NCBI GenBank assembly: GCA_030837545.1
Contig: JAUPKI010000088.1
Location: 1 to 58,735, forward strand
Source: Thermodesulfobacteriota bacterium
GTDB lineage: Bacteria > Desulfobacterota > DSM-4660 > Desulfatiglandales > Desulfatiglandaceae
Length of the DNA stretch: 58,735 nt
Reading direction: 5' to 3'
Part shown: in pieces, positions 32,488-42,146 of the stretch
How the letters are laid out: every line of letters begins with the position of its first letter
Position numbering within the stretch: the first letter of the stretch is position 1
Notes under the pieces: model-generated
Told to the model about the DNA's origin: nothing
The model's input: only the letters and a program-made list of their open reading frames with translations
The model's database searches: none
Program-made: the position numbers and the translations under genes

Positions 32488-35179
32488 GTGATCTCTTTTC
32501 CCTTCCATGCAAAAGATCGCCGAACCTGTCCCTCACAAAACGGATTTCGTCGTCCCTTGTCTTTGTTAAATGGTTTAACCTCGCTTCCAACAGCCTGTCA
32601 AAGATTTCCTTAAAAATGGGCCCTGACTTCAGACCCATCTCCAACAGGTCTTTTCCGTCTATCAAGGTCTTTATCCCCTTCAATCGGGTGAAATAAAATG
32701 AAATGAGCCGCTTCATCTTTTCGTTTCTGGCCTTTGCCATCAGATAGAGCAAGGTCTCCGTATCATATGGCAGCAGCAAGGTGTAGAGCTGAGAATTGGT
32801 CCCATCAAACTTGAAGAGCGCATCTAAAAGTCTTTCCCCCGCTTCCCTCACGTGCAGCGCCTTCTGACGGATGCCCATCTCCCTGGTGAGGCGGTTGAAT
32901 AGGGCGGCATCGAGGTGGCTGGCGATGCCGTACCAGTAGACTTTCCACGGCTCAAGCGGTTCTTCCAGATAGAGGAGGCGATACCAGACGATCACCTCCC
33001 TGATCTCTTCCAGAAGATCTTGGAGTTGCTGAGTGAGTTGGATGTCTGGAGAGATGAATTTCAACATCTGCAATTCGTTCGTCCTGTTGATGGTCCGAAG
33101 GGGGTCGGGCTCCTTCAGGATCAGCTTGAACTCCGCAAGAATCCGGTGGGACGCGATGCCATCCATCCAGTCCATCTTGACGGCATTCTTGAGAAGGGAA
33201 AGAGTCAATTTCCCGATCTTAAAACCAAATCGCTGTTCAAACCTGACGGCACGAAGCATGCGGGTCGGATCTTCTACAAAGCTCAGGTTGTGGAGAACCC
33301 GCAGGACCTTTTCCTTGATGTCTTTCTGCGCCCCGAAATAGTCGATAAGGGTCCCGTAATGCTTCTGGTTCAATTTGATGGCAAGGGTGTTGACCGTGAA
33401 ATCTCGGCGATACAGATCCAGCTTCAGGGAACTGGTCTCCACGATCGGGGGGGCGCCCGGGGCCTCGTAATATTCGATCCTGGCCGTGGCTACGTCCACC
33501 TTAAAACCGTCCGGAAAAATCAGCACCGCAGTCCCGAATTTTCGGTGGCTTCTGAGCCGCGCATCGTGATATCGGGCGAATTCTCGGGCAAACTCGATGC
33601 CGTCGCCCTCAATGACGATGTCCACATCCAGATTTTCGTGCTTCAGAAAAATATCCCTGACCAACCCCCCCACGAGATAGGCATTATATCCCAGCGTGTC
33701 AGCGGTCTTGCCAAAATCCTTGAGGAGTTCAACGAGATGTTTCGGCAGCCGATCCACTATGATCCCGGCCATGTTCTTCTTCCTGACCAGAGAGGCGTTC
33801 TTCTTGGCGTCATACACGAACTCGGGGGTCTCGGAATTTCCCAACAGAATCGTGAGGAGATCGGTCCGGGTGATGACGCCTAACGCCTTCCCATTTTCCA
33901 CGACCGGGAGGATTCGGAGTCTCCCCCGAATGATCAGGTCCTGGATTTCCTTCAGGGACGCATCCGGCCTGACGGTTGAGAACTCGATGTTCATGTATTC
34001 CTGTACACGAAGGTCCCCAAGCCCGAAAAAAACCGCTTTTTCAACGACCTGCCGCGTAATGTACCCCTGAAGGAGTTCATCGTTCACCACCAGAAGGACG
34101 TTGATATTGTACCGGGTCATCAATTCTGCCGCCCGCTTCACCGTCTCGGCGGCGCCGATCTGTATGACCGGGGAAGACATCATGTCAACGGCCTTTCTAA
34201 CAGGGTTGATACGGGCGTTGAGAAGGGCATTCAGGGATCTTTCCACCTGGATCAGGGTCTGATTTTTGATGGTAGCCGATGCCGCCTGCGGATGTCCGCC
34301 CCCTCCAAACGCCCGGGCGATCTCCGCAGCGTTCACTTCATCGATTCGGCTGCGGGCCACGAGATAAATCCGATCGTCCATCTGGGCCAGGGCGAAGACT
34401 ACGTTCAGATTCTCCATCTCCATGTATCGATGCACAAGAACGGCAAACTCCGCGATGTATACATCGGTGATCACCTTGGTAATGGTCACCTCCACCCCAT
34501 GGATGACACGGCTCGCAGCGGATCGCGTCAGGTCGTTCAAGAGCCACAGATGCTCTATCGTCAATTCTCGAGTGAGCATGTCCGAAATAACGTTATGGTC
34601 GGCCCCCTGCCGGGCCAGCCAGGCCGCGGCCTCGTAATCTTCGTCGGTTGTGGAGGAAAAGGTGAACGATCCGGTGTCTTCATGGATGCCAGCGCACATG
34701 ATGGTGGCCTCGTCAGGGGTTACCGGGATCTCCTTCTCTTGAAGAAGGCGCGTCAGGATAGCCGTGGCCGATCCTGTCCTGCGGATGACCTCCACGTCCC
34801 CGCGGACATCCTCTGAGGAATCGGGATGATGATCGTAGATGTGAATTTCAACGTCCTTACGGCCAGCCAGTTGGGCGAATTTCCCGATGCGGCTCTTCTG
34901 CCGCGTATCGACCAGGATGAGGCGCTTGATATGATCCAGATCGACCTGTTTTACCTTGGCGAAGTTGAAGAGGTAGGAAACGGAATTAATGAAGAAATTG
35001 CGGAGGTTTTTTTCCTGTGAACCCGGGAACACGAGCGTGGCCTCGGGGTAAAGCTTGCTGGCGGCTAACATGGAGGAGAGGGCGTCGAAGTCGGCGTTGA
35101 TATGGGTGGTGATAACCTCTTCATGAATCTCCCGAGGTCCCGTTTTATCCCTGTCTTGATTTTTCTCGCTTTCTCCCAT
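32480..35179 (-). CDS. DHH-CBS-nucleotidyltransferase fusion (tRNA CCA/A-adding type)
   Basis: 899 aa. Three modules: a DHH phosphoesterase (about 15-330: THINADFDALSSML, DTRQKSR, IYDHHPDS, GIHEDTGSF, and DHHA1 GGGGHPQAAS), two CBS domains (about 345-465: MMSSPVIQIGAAETVKRAAELM and YMNIEFSTVRPDASLKEIQ), and a class II nucleotidyltransferase (about 490-750: AYLVGGLVRDIFL with the metal-binding DVDIVIEG, then RRDFTVNTLAIKL). The last module adds CCA or A to RNA 3' ends; DHH enzymes cleave nucleotides or nanoRNA; CBS domains sense adenine nucleotides. This architecture is known in deltaproteobacteria and relatives. It probably joins RNA end repair with nucleotide sensing. Upstream of and coupled to trpS. 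Confidence 0.92.
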   Translation of the reverse strand: MGESEKNQDRDKTGPREIHEEVITTHINADFDALSSMLAASKLYPEATLVFPGSQEKNLRNFFINSVSYLFNFAKVKQVDLDHIKRLILVDTRQKSRIGKFAQLAGRKDVEIHIYDHHPDSSEDVRGDVEVIRRTGSATAILTRLLQEKEIPVTPDEATIMCAGIHEDTGSFTFSSTTDEDYEAAAWLARQGADHNVISDMLTRELTIEHLWLLNDLTRSAASRVIHGVEVTITKVITDVYIAEFAVLVHRYMEMENLNVVFALAQMDDRIYLVARSRIDEVNAAEIARAFGGGGHPQAASATIKNQTLIQVERSLNALLNARINPVRKAVDMMSSPVIQIGAAETVKRAAELMTRYNINVLLVVNDELLQGYITRQVVEKAVFFGLGDLRVQEYMNIEFSTVRPDASLKEIQDLIIRGRLRILPVVENGKALGVITRTDLLTILLGNSETPEFVYDAKKNASLVRKKNMAGIIVDRLPKHLVELLKDFGKTADTLGYNAYLVGGLVRDIFLKHENLDVDIVIEGDGIEFAREFARYHDARLRSHRKFGTAVLIFPDGFKVDVATARIEYYEAPGAPPIVETSSLKLDLYRRDFTVNTLAIKLNQKHYGTLIDYFGAQKDIKEKVLRVLHNLSFVEDPTRMLRAVRFEQRFGFKIGKLTLSLLKNAVKMDWMDGIASHRILAEFKLILKEPDPLRTINRTNELQMLKFISPDIQLTQQLQDLLEEIREVIVWYRLLYLEEPLEPWKVYWYGIASHLDAALFNRLTREMGIRQKALHVREAGERLLDALFKFDGTNSQLYTLLLPYDTETLLYLMAKARNEKMKRLISFYFTRLKGIKTLIDGKDLLEMGLKSGPIFKEIFDRLLEARLNHLTKTRDDEIRFVRDRFGDLLHGREKRSHE

Positions 35180-35326
35180 GAGACGAACATATCATATATG
35201 ACGGGAATCGTCATCCCTCTCGTGTGAAGCTTCAGATTCAGAGGTTCAAGGTTCAAAGGCTTCCCTACCCTTCACAGCCATTTTCCCGGTTCGTCAATGA
35301 CCCTTCATGAATCATCCACTAAAACC

Positions 35327-35692
35327 TCAAAGCCCCTTGAGCCTCTCTTCGTTTTCTTGCCTTTTCTTGCAGTTGATGCAGAGGGTGGTCACAGGGCGCG
35401 CCCTGAGCCTTTCGTCGGAAATATCCTCGCCGCATTCTTCGCAGATGCCAAAGGTCCCCTGCTCGAGTCTGTCCAGGGCCTCCTTGATTTTTGAGATGAG
35501 CTTCCGCTCCCGGTCTCGAATACGGAGGGTAAAATTTCTTTCCGATTCCAGCGTCGCCCTGTCTGTAGGGTCGGGAAAGGTCTCGCCGTGGTCCGTCATG
35601 CCGACGACAGTCTTGTTGGCCTCCTCTAAGAGGGCATTCAGCTTCTCGTTCAGCAAGGATCTGAAATACTCCTGATTTTTTTTAGTTAGCAT
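35327..35692 (-). CDS. DksA/TraR-family zinc-finger regulator
   Basis: 121 aa from the ATG at 35692, which has GGAG at good spacing; another ATG four codons up lacks it. A coiled-coil N-terminal part leads into the four-Cys zinc finger GICEECGEDISDERLRARP...TLCINCKKRQ. DksA-type proteins enter the RNA polymerase secondary channel with ppGpp. The tip has DPTDRATLESE, which partly matches the DxxDxA tip of true DksA. It is shorter than E. coli DksA (151 aa) but typical for deltaproteobacterial forms. Confidence 0.9.
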   Translation of the reverse strand: MLTKKNQEYFRSLLNEKLNALLEEANKTVVGMTDHGETFPDPTDRATLESERNFTLRIRDRERKLISKIKEALDRLEQGTFGICEECGEDISDERLRARPVTTLCINCKKRQENEERLKGL

Positions 35693-35809
35693 CGGTATCT
35701 CCATTCAAAAAAATAAGACATCGCTTTTTAACACCCTTTCCAACTTCTGTAAAGCGAGAAACATGCCAATGGACCTTGAGTGAGCTGCGGACTGAACTCC
35801 CTGTGGCGT

Positions 35810-36931
35810 CTATTTGGCCATTTTTTTCCAGAAACCTTTGGGCTTTTTCTTCTTGTCAGACAACGAAAGTTTCTCCGTCTCTGCAAATGCCGTCAATAGC
35901 TCTCTTTGGCGCTCAGTCATCTTTTGCGGTATCTTTACAATGAGCTTGATGTATAGATCGCCCCTTTTACGATACCCCTTCAGACTGATCATCCCCTTGC
36001 CCGGCACCCGGATGACCTCGCCCGGCTGGATGCCCTCAGGGATTGCCAGTTCGTAACCCTCCTTTTCGCCCAACACAGGGATGGTCAAGGTATCGCCCAA
36101 TGAGGCCTGTACAAAAGAGATAGGGACCTGACAGATGAGATTGTCTTCTTCCCGTGTGAAAAACGCATGCTCTCTGACATGGATGACCACGAAAAGATCA
36201 CCCGGAGGCCCCCCGTATTCCCCGGCCTCCCCTTCCGCTCTCAACCGCAATTGCGAGCCAGTGTCTACGCCAGCAGGGATCTTGACATGAAGGCTTTTTT
36301 CGGCACTGACCTTCCCCCCGCCCCTGCAGTTAGGGCATGGGTCGGTGATGATCTGTCCCTGCCCGTGGCAGGTGGGGCAGGTGGTGCTGACCTGAAAGAA
36401 TCCCTGGGACTGGATCACCTGCCCCCTTCCTTGGCATGTGGTGCAGGTCCTGGGCTGGCTGCCCGGGGCCGCGCCTGACCCGTCACAGGTGCTGCATGTC
36501 TCCAATCGATGAAAGGTGATCTCTTCTTCCTTTCCGGCGAAGGCCTCTTCAAGGGTCAGCTCCATATCGTAACGCAGGCTTCTTCCCTGCCTGGCCCGGG
36601 TCCTTCCCCCCCTGCCGCCAAAGCCGAAAAACCCCTCGAAGATATCCCCAAAACTTGAGAAGATATCGTCAAATCCGCTGAAGCCTCGGAAACCAGTGCC
36701 CTCCAGGCCTTCATGACCAAACCGATCGTAGATCTGTCGTTTTTGAGGATCTCTCAGGACCTCGTAGGCCTCGGCCGCTTCTTTGAATTTTTCCTCAGCA
36801 TCCTTATCGCCGGGATTTCTGTCGGGGTGATATTTCAGGGCCAGCTTCCGGTAGGATTTCTTGATCTCTTCATCCCCGCAATCCCTGGAGACGCTCAGGA
36901 CCTCATAGTAGTCTCTCTTGTAGGCGGTCAC
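35810..36931 (-). CDS. dnaJ: Chaperone DnaJ
   Basis: 373 aa. J domain with the HPD motif ([10 protein letters not shown]), a Gly/Phe-rich linker ([26 protein letters not shown]) and four zinc motifs: [34 protein letters not shown]-terminal substrate-binding domain follows. It stimulates the DnaK ATPase and holds unfolded clients. The ATG overlaps the omega-subunit stop by four bases, linking it to rpoZ; no dnaK or grpE is adjacent, so it may be a second copy of the family. Confidence 0.96.
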   Translation of the reverse strand: MTAYKRDYYEVLSVSRDCGDEEIKKSYRKLALKYHPDRNPGDKDAEEKFKEAAEAYEVLRDPQKRQIYDRFGHEGLEGTGFRGFSGFDDIFSSFGDIFEGFFGFGGRGGRTRARQGRSLRYDMELTLEEAFAGKEEEITFHRLETCSTCDGSGAAPGSQPRTCTTCQGRGQVIQSQGFFQVSTTCPTCHGQGQIITDPCPNCRGGGKVSAEKSLHVKIPAGVDTGSQLRLRAEGEAGEYGGPPGDLFVVIHVREHAFFTREEDNLICQVPISFVQASLGDTLTIPVLGEKEGYELAIPEGIQPGEVIRVPGKGMISLKGYRKRGDLYIKLIVKIPQKMTERQRELLTAFAETEKLSLSDKKKKPKGFWKKMAK

Positions 36932-37296
36932 TTCTCTTCAACTGCCTCTTTGCTCTCATCCATTTCCAACTCCAGGACGTCCATTGCCTCTTCGCTCTCA
37001 TCCAGTGCCGATTCCGGAAAATCCTCTATGCTGTCACTCAAAAACCCTTCATCGAGGGCCGAAACCGGCTCGCTTTCCGGCAGGGCCTTAACCCGCTCAT
37101 ATGCGTGTCCTTTCCCGGCCTGAAAGACATCTCCTGCGGCGATTTCTCGGAGCGCCACCACAATATCCTTGTTTTTGCATACCACCGTAGGTTCTGCGCC
37201 CTTCTTCAATTGACGTACCCGTTTAGCCGCAAGGTGAATGAGTTGGAAACGGTTATCCACTCGGTCCAGGCAGTCTTCTACTGTAATTCGTGCCAT
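36928..37296 (-). CDS. rpoZ: RNA polymerase omega subunit
   Basis: 122 aa. The conserved core [30 protein letters not shown] and [11 protein letters not shown] is clear. A highly acidic extension (from about residue 65, rich in ESE/DES) is longer than usual. It stabilises the beta' subunit and is needed for the ppGpp response. Strong AGGAGAAAG ribosome site. ATGA overlap with dnaJ. Confidence 0.95.
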   Translation of the reverse strand: MARITVEDCLDRVDNRFQLIHLAAKRVRQLKKGAEPTVVCKNKDIVVALREIAAGDVFQAGKGHAYERVKALPESEPVSALDEGFLSDSIEDFPESALDESEEAMDVLELEMDESKEAVEEK

Positions 37297-37480
37297 GACT
37301 TTCTCCTCTCCCCTTTATTTAGAGGCTTGGAAGTTGTCCTGATAGATGTTACCCATTAAAAATAAACTTTGTAATGTAAGGCTTCTTATGGTAAATGTAA
37401 AGCGCAAATTGGTTCCGAAGATATCTTTAGGAGGAAGATCTGTCTCCCAACCCGCCATCACAAGGAGATGATTTCCCATC

Positions 37481-39010
37481 ATGTTAGCCAAGGTCCTCAG
37501 CAGCGCCGTTATCGGAATTGATGCCTATCTGGTAGAGGTCGAGGTGGATATCTCCCAGGGACTCCCTTCATTTTCCACGGTGGGCCTGCCGGAAGGGGCG
37601 GTGAGGGAGAGCAAGGAACGGGTCAAGGCCGCAGTCAAAAACTCCGGCTATCACTTCCCCTCGGACCGGATCACGGTCAACCTCGCGCCCGCAGACATCC
37701 GAAAAGAGGGATCGGCATTTGACCTCCCCATGGCCCTCGGCATCCTGGTGGCTACAGGGTTGGTGAACAGGGACTCCTGTTCAGACTATATGTTCTTGGG
37801 GGAATTGGCCCTGGACGGCCTCATCCGGCCTGTCAGGGGGGTCCTCCCCATGGCCATTGCCGCAAGAGATCAGGGGCTTAAGGGGATTTTTCTCCCTGTG
37901 GAAAACGCCCCTGAGGCGGCCGTGGTGGAAAGGATCGATATCTTCCCAGTCACTGCCCTGGCCCAGGTGATCGGCGCCCTGAGAGGGATCAGCAGGATTG
38001 AACCGTTCACTGTGGACATCGACCAGCTCTTTCAGGCCCAGACATCCGACGTGGATTTCGTTGATGTCCGCGGCCAGGAGAACGCCAAAAGGGCCGTGGA
38101 AATCTCGGCGGCGGGCGGGCATAATCTCATTATGATCGGTCCGCCTGGATCAGGCAAGACCATGCTGGCCAAACGTCTGCCTACGATACTTCCGGTCCTC
38201 AGTTTTGAGGAATCTCTCGAAACGTCCAAGATCTATAGCGTCATGGGGTTGATGCCCAAGGATCACGGATTAATTACCATCCGTCCCTTCCGGTCGCCCC
38301 ACCACACCATCTCGGATGCCGGGCTGATCGGCGGGGGGCAAAACCCCAAGCCCGGCGAGGTCAGCCTGGCACACAACGGCGTCCTCTTCTTAGATGAACT
38401 CCCGGAGTTCAGGAGAAATGTCCTGGAGGTCCTGAGGCAGCCCATGGAAGATGGGCTGGTGACCATTTCCCGTGCCGCCACCACGGTGGCCTATCCGGCT
38501 GAGTTCATGCTGGTCGCTGCCATGAACCCCTGTCCCTGCGGATTTCTGGGGGACCCGAAGCGGGAGTGCACCTGCTCTACGTTGCAGATCCAGCGGTACC
38601 GGGCCAAGATATCCGGGCCCCTGCTGGATCGGATCGATCTCCACTTAGAGGTCCCGGCCGTGCCCTACAAAGATCTTTCAGGGATCTCTGAGGGGGCTGC
38701 ATCCGGAGAGATCCTGAAACGGGTCATGGCTGCCCGAAAGGTCCAGGAAGGGAGGCTGGCCCGTACGAAAATCTTCACCAATGCCCGGATGACCAGTCGT
38801 CACATCAAGCAGTTCTGCGTGATGGACTCCGAATCCAGCTCCCTCATGGAAAGGGCCATGGAGCGTTTCGGCCTGAGCGCCAGGGCCCACGCCCGCATCC
38901 TCAAGATCGCCCGGACCATCGCCGATCTGGAGGCCAGCCCCGACATCCGGCCCCCCCACGTGGCAGAGGCCATTCAATACCGAACCCTGGATCGGAAGAT
39001 GTTGAGATAA
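37481..39010 (+). CDS. comM: YifB/ComM-family Mg-chelatase-like AAA+ ATPase
   Basis: 509 aa. N-terminal LAKVLSSAVIGIDAYLVEVE and the ribosomal S5-like fold GLPSFSTVGLPEGAVRESKERV precede a MoxR/Mg-chelatase AAA+ core: Walker A GPPGSGKTML (about 223-232), Walker B LFLDELPEF, and the C-terminal MNPCPCGFLGDPKRECTC cysteine-rich segment. In Vibrio the homologue drives branch migration of integrating DNA during natural transformation. AAGGAGATG precedes the ATG. Divergent from rpoZ. Confidence 0.95.
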   Translation: MLAKVLSSAVIGIDAYLVEVEVDISQGLPSFSTVGLPEGAVRESKERVKAAVKNSGYHFPSDRITVNLAPADIRKEGSAFDLPMALGILVATGLVNRDSCSDYMFLGELALDGLIRPVRGVLPMAIAARDQGLKGIFLPVENAPEAAVVERIDIFPVTALAQVIGALRGISRIEPFTVDIDQLFQAQTSDVDFVDVRGQENAKRAVEISAAGGHNLIMIGPPGSGKTMLAKRLPTILPVLSFEESLETSKIYSVMGLMPKDHGLITIRPFRSPHHTISDAGLIGGGQNPKPGEVSLAHNGVLFLDELPEFRRNVLEVLRQPMEDGLVTISRAATTVAYPAEFMLVAAMNPCPCGFLGDPKRECTCSTLQIQRYRAKISGPLLDRIDLHLEVPAVPYKDLSGISEGAASGEILKRVMAARKVQEGRLARTKIFTNARMTSRHIKQFCVMDSESSSLMERAMERFGLSARAHARILKIARTIADLEASPDIRPPHVAEAIQYRTLDRKMLR

Positions 39011-39121
39011 CAAGCGTCCTTTGCTTCAGAAATATTAGCCAGGATCATTGCCTACACCTCCTTGCAGTGAGTCTGACCAGACCAGAAAGCCAATGAGAAT
39101 TCATTGCTGTCCGATCTGCGC

Positions 39122-40009
39122 CTATTGCGTACGGATGGCATGGACCCTTGAAGCGAATCCTGCCGTCACGTCCGAACCGCCTGGTGCGGGCTTGAAATTG
39201 AAGGAGAGCTGTTCCCGACTCCGCTTTATGCCCTCCATCCAGCTCAGCGCATCGCTGTCTGACGAGAATATCCGTATCAGCTCGAATCGGTTTTGGCGGT
39301 TAAGGTAGTCAGGCCAGATGCGGTCCATTTCTTCACGTGTGAGTTCCGATCCTTTGATGATGTTTGAGAGTAGTCCCCTTCTATGTTTGAGTTCGGTTTC
39401 TGACCGCGCCAGTCCGATAAACTGTCGGCAGATATTTGAGGGTATCCTTTTACCGGTCTTTGATGTGTATGTACATATGGCTTGCATCACCTTATCCGCG
39501 TTGAAATGGCGCAACATAAACATAATGAGACTGTTCCGCGTCAAAGGGGCATCCAGCCAAAGGGCGAAGGCGATATCTTCGGGTGAAACAAGTCTCGCTA
39601 ACTGATCTCCCTGTCTCCAGAGCAGGTCCCATACAAGGATTTTGACACGTTCAACCCTCTCCATCCTCCCTGCAGTAAGGAGTCTTTTCACCATCTCTTC
39701 AGGAAGCCGGTGTCTTGGCCTCTCTCGGGGATATCTCTGGTCAAAGAAGAGGTAACAGATGCGGGAAACACGCATGTCGTTTTGGAGTAAAATCTCAATG
39801 AAGTTTTCCAGAAACGGCTTTTTCCTTGACGCGAGGTTTAAAAACTCTCCTGTCTTGAGGCTATTCAAAAACCTCAGTAACCGCATCCCCTTACAGGTCA
39901 GAATCTTATCCGAGGCATCGTTCAGGATAGCAATTATCTCCCTGGAAGCCTCTTCGGACAAACCTGCCTGGGTAATCACCGTTTCAATATCAGCATAAAG
40001 GCCATTCAT
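39122..40009 (-). CDS. Unrecognised 295-aa protein, last gene of the AAA/DUF1257 operon
   Basis: I do not recognise the family. The sequence is mostly helical and basic: ASREIIAILNDASDKIL, RLLRFLNSLKTGEFLNLASRKKPFL, a segment rich in Arg (FFDQRYPRERPRHRLPEEMV) and SNIIKGSELTREEMDRIWPDYL. No signal peptide, membrane segment or catalytic motif is apparent. It starts 18 bases downstream of the DUF2997 gene and shares strand and spacing with the whole operon, so it probably works with the AAA+ ATPase, perhaps as an adaptor or substrate-recognition subunit. That role is inference from position only. Confidence 0.7.
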   Translation of the reverse strand: MNGLYADIETVITQAGLSEEASREIIAILNDASDKILTCKGMRLLRFLNSLKTGEFLNLASRKKPFLENFIEILLQNDMRVSRICYLFFDQRYPRERPRHRLPEEMVKRLLTAGRMERVERVKILVWDLLWRQGDQLARLVSPEDIAFALWLDAPLTRNSLIMFMLRHFNADKVMQAICTYTSKTGKRIPSNICRQFIGLARSETELKHRRGLLSNIIKGSELTREEMDRIWPDYLNRQNRFELIRIFSSDSDALSWMEGIKRSREQLSFNFKPAPGGSDVTAGFASRVHAIRTQ

Positions 40010-40027
40010 TTGCCGACGACTTCCTTT

Positions 40028-40237
40028 TCAGGCCGTCATATTGCCGCTTGTGATTCTGTTTCTAAGGGTGACGTTCTGGGACTTATAGAAATCACCCGTC
40101 CTTTGACACTCACATACCTCCCCCATTTCTTTTTCAAGAAACGCTGTAATCGACAGGCATTGGGAGCCTCTGATGCCCTCTACCTCCAGTCTCACCTTTC
40201 CATCCCTTTCCACGACAACCTTGATCCGTGTATCCAT
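40028..40237 (-). CDS. DUF2997-family small protein
   Basis: 69 aa. MDTRIKVVVERDGKVRLEVEG followed by IRGSQCLSITAFLEKEMGEV matches the DUF2997 pattern (two strands, the G-x-x-C-L motif and an amphipathic helix). Members usually sit beside DUF1257 and Ycf46-like AAA genes, as here. The conserved Cys of GSQC is present; a second Cys pair, CEC, follows. Function is unknown. It lies 11 bases downstream of the DUF1257 gene. Confidence 0.8.
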   Translation of the reverse strand: MDTRIKVVVERDGKVRLEVEGIRGSQCLSITAFLEKEMGEVCECQRTGDFYKSQNVTLRNRITSGNMTA

Positions 40238-40248
40238 CTTATCTCTCC

Positions 40249-40632
40249 TTATGCCACCTTGCGAAGAACCATCTCGATCTGACCATTCTGGTTCGTATGG
40301 TTCGTGATAATCGAATAGCCCCGTGATCTGGCGAACTTCATTACCTTTTCCTGTGAATACGTCTGGAAGATGTCATGGACAAGCTGATGCTGCTTCTTCT
40401 GGTTTCCATTCCAGTCTGAAATGATTTCATACGGGTCGAGATCGGACCCTGAACGTCTAAACCCTATTGCCTGACCGCTGTTTGTTGCAAGGATCTCTAC
40501 GTTCTTTCGATCCCGTCCGTACCCCCCTGAAACCATGCCCCCCTCTTTCACATGGTAACCCAATTTCAAGAGGGTCTTTCTCAAGACCTGACCGTCCTTC
40601 AGTTGGGTCTTTATCTTTGTGATATGCGACAT
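40249..40632 (-). CDS. DUF1257 (Ycf35-like) protein
   Basis: 127 aa from the ATG at 40632 (AAGGGAAAG upstream); the frame is open much further but those codons overlap the AAA gene. MSHITKIKTQLKDGQVLRKTLLKLGY opens as in plastid and cyanobacterial Ycf35. Later YEIISDWNGNQKKQHQLVHDIFQTYS and the closing QNGQIEMVLRKVA are also family-like. Its first codons overlap the AAA+ gene by 22 bases, indicating coupled synthesis. Function is unproven; proximity suggests a partner or substrate of the ATPase. Confidence 0.85.
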   Translation of the reverse strand: MSHITKIKTQLKDGQVLRKTLLKLGYHVKEGGMVSGGYGRDRKNVEILATNSGQAIGFRRSGSDLDPYEIISDWNGNQKKQHQLVHDIFQTYSQEKVMKFARSRGYSIITNHTNQNGQIEMVLRKVA

Positions 40633-42146
40633 GTCTTTCCCTTCACCTTTCGAGTTGAATGCTCCGGATATGAGGCAAGACGTGTCCGCGAAAGACACCA
40701 TTCCCGCATCCCGGATATCTGTTCCCCCATGGTTTTCGCTAATGGGATGAGCCCCTTGATGGCCCTTAAGAGGTGCAGTTCGGTTGGCCCTGACTCCGGA
40801 CAATCGTAAAGGGTTTCGATGACGGCCTGTTCCATCTCCGCACCGCTGAAGGCCGCGGTCATATCCAGCAACGCATCGGTCACATTTATGCCGGCATCTA
40901 TTCCGTATCTTTTGAAGAGAACATCGAAGACGGCCTTACGCTCTTCCCTGTTGGGCAGATCGATCAGAAAGACGGCATCAAACCGTCCGGCCCGCATGAT
41001 TTCCATGGGCAGCCCGTGGATGCTGTTTGTGGTGGCGCACACAAACACCCCCTCCCTCTCAGACTGGAGGAAATCCAGAAAGAGGCCCAGTACCCTGGAT
41101 AGGACCCCGCCGTCCGATGCGCTGTTGAATCCGCCTGGGAAGAATTTCTCGAATTCCTCAACCCAGAGGATGCAGGGGGACAGGACCTGTATGGTTTCCA
41201 CGGCTGTCAGGAGATTCTCTTCGGTCTGTCCCACAAGGGATGAAAAGAGACGGGAAGTCGCCAGTTTCACAAGATGGATCCCCCACGACCCGGCCAGAGC
41301 AGACACCACGAACGATTTGCCGCAGCCCGGCGGTCCTGTCAGCAGGACCCCCTTCGGTGTTGGAAGCGGCTTACGTCGTCCGCTATGGTTGTTCCCGTGA
41401 ATAAATCTGCCTCTCTTGATCAGCCAGTCCTTCAAAACGCCCATCCCACCCACATGGTCCAGGTTCGTATCAGGCCTGCACAATTCGATAAGCCCTCTTG
41501 CACGCTCATGAAGAAGCGCTGCCTTCTCTTGTTCAATAAAGGAGAGATTCAGTTTCCTGTGATGGACCAGACTGAGAGAGAGGAGATTTTCGCACTCAAG
41601 GGAAGTCAGCCCCTTGAGCGCCCCCGCCAGTTTTTCCGAATCTTCTTCGGGGAGGTCTTTATCGCAGGCATTCAGGATAGAGCGGATATCGCCCGCGCCC
41701 AGGGCAGGCTCATTGATCCGGGGGATGTCGGAAATGATCTCAGGCAGAGGGAGATAGGGTCTTCCCATCAGCACGACCGTGTAACCGTGCCGGCCGCGGT
41801 CGTTGATGAGACGGAGTTTGGTAAGGAGAAGCGGGTCTCTGTTTTCTATGAGAATGTCGAAGTATTCGAGAAGAAAGATCTTCCTCTCGGAGGTAAGCGA
41901 CCTCCGGTTGACGTCGAGGATTCGGTTCAGCATCTCGATGGGATCGATATCGCCATTCTTCACCGTGCCCCCGTCCGGTCGCCAGATGCCTTGCGACATA
42001 TTGTAGCCATAGACGTCTCCTGAAAATTTCCCGGTTATTTCAACACACTTGCTCACCATCCACCTGTGGTTGTGCGTGCCGAGGTAGAACAGGCTGCACA
42101 GCGAGGCAAACAGCGATTCAATGCGTCTTTCATCATCCATGGTCAT
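40611..42146 (-). CDS. Ycf46-like AAA+ ATPase
   Basis: 511 aa. The first 230 residues are a helical domain typical of Ycf46-type proteins (DIDPIEMLNRILDVNRR, VVLMGRPYLPLPEI). The AAA+ core has Walker A GPPGCGKS at 271-278, Walker B ILWVEEFEK at about 326-334 (Glu-Glu in the usual Asp-Glu position), sensor 1 ATTN at 371-374 and the arginine-finger region RAGRFD at 385-390. It should form an ATP-driven ring that remodels proteins. The start ATG follows the stop of a 42-aa gene with no gap. Its 3' end overlaps the DUF1257 start. No membrane segment is seen. The atypical Walker B Asp may lower or alter ATPase activity. Confidence 0.9.
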   Translation of the reverse strand: MTMDDERRIESLFASLCSLFYLGTHNHRWMVSKCVEITGKFSGDVYGYNMSQGIWRPDGGTVKNGDIDPIEMLNRILDVNRRSLTSERKIFLLEYFDILIENRDPLLLTKLRLINDRGRHGYTVVLMGRPYLPLPEIISDIPRINEPALGAGDIRSILNACDKDLPEEDSEKLAGALKGLTSLECENLLSLSLVHHRKLNLSFIEQEKAALLHERARGLIELCRPDTNLDHVGGMGVLKDWLIKRGRFIHGNNHSGRRKPLPTPKGVLLTGPPGCGKSFVVSALAGSWGIHLVKLATSRLFSSLVGQTEENLLTAVETIQVLSPCILWVEEFEKFFPGGFNSASDGGVLSRVLGLFLDFLQSEREGVFVCATTNSIHGLPMEIMRAGRFDAVFLIDLPNREERKAVFDVLFKRYGIDAGINVTDALLDMTAAFSGAEMEQAVIETLYDCPESGPTELHLLRAIKGLIPLAKTMGEQISGMREWCLSRTRLASYPEHSTRKVKGKTCRISQR

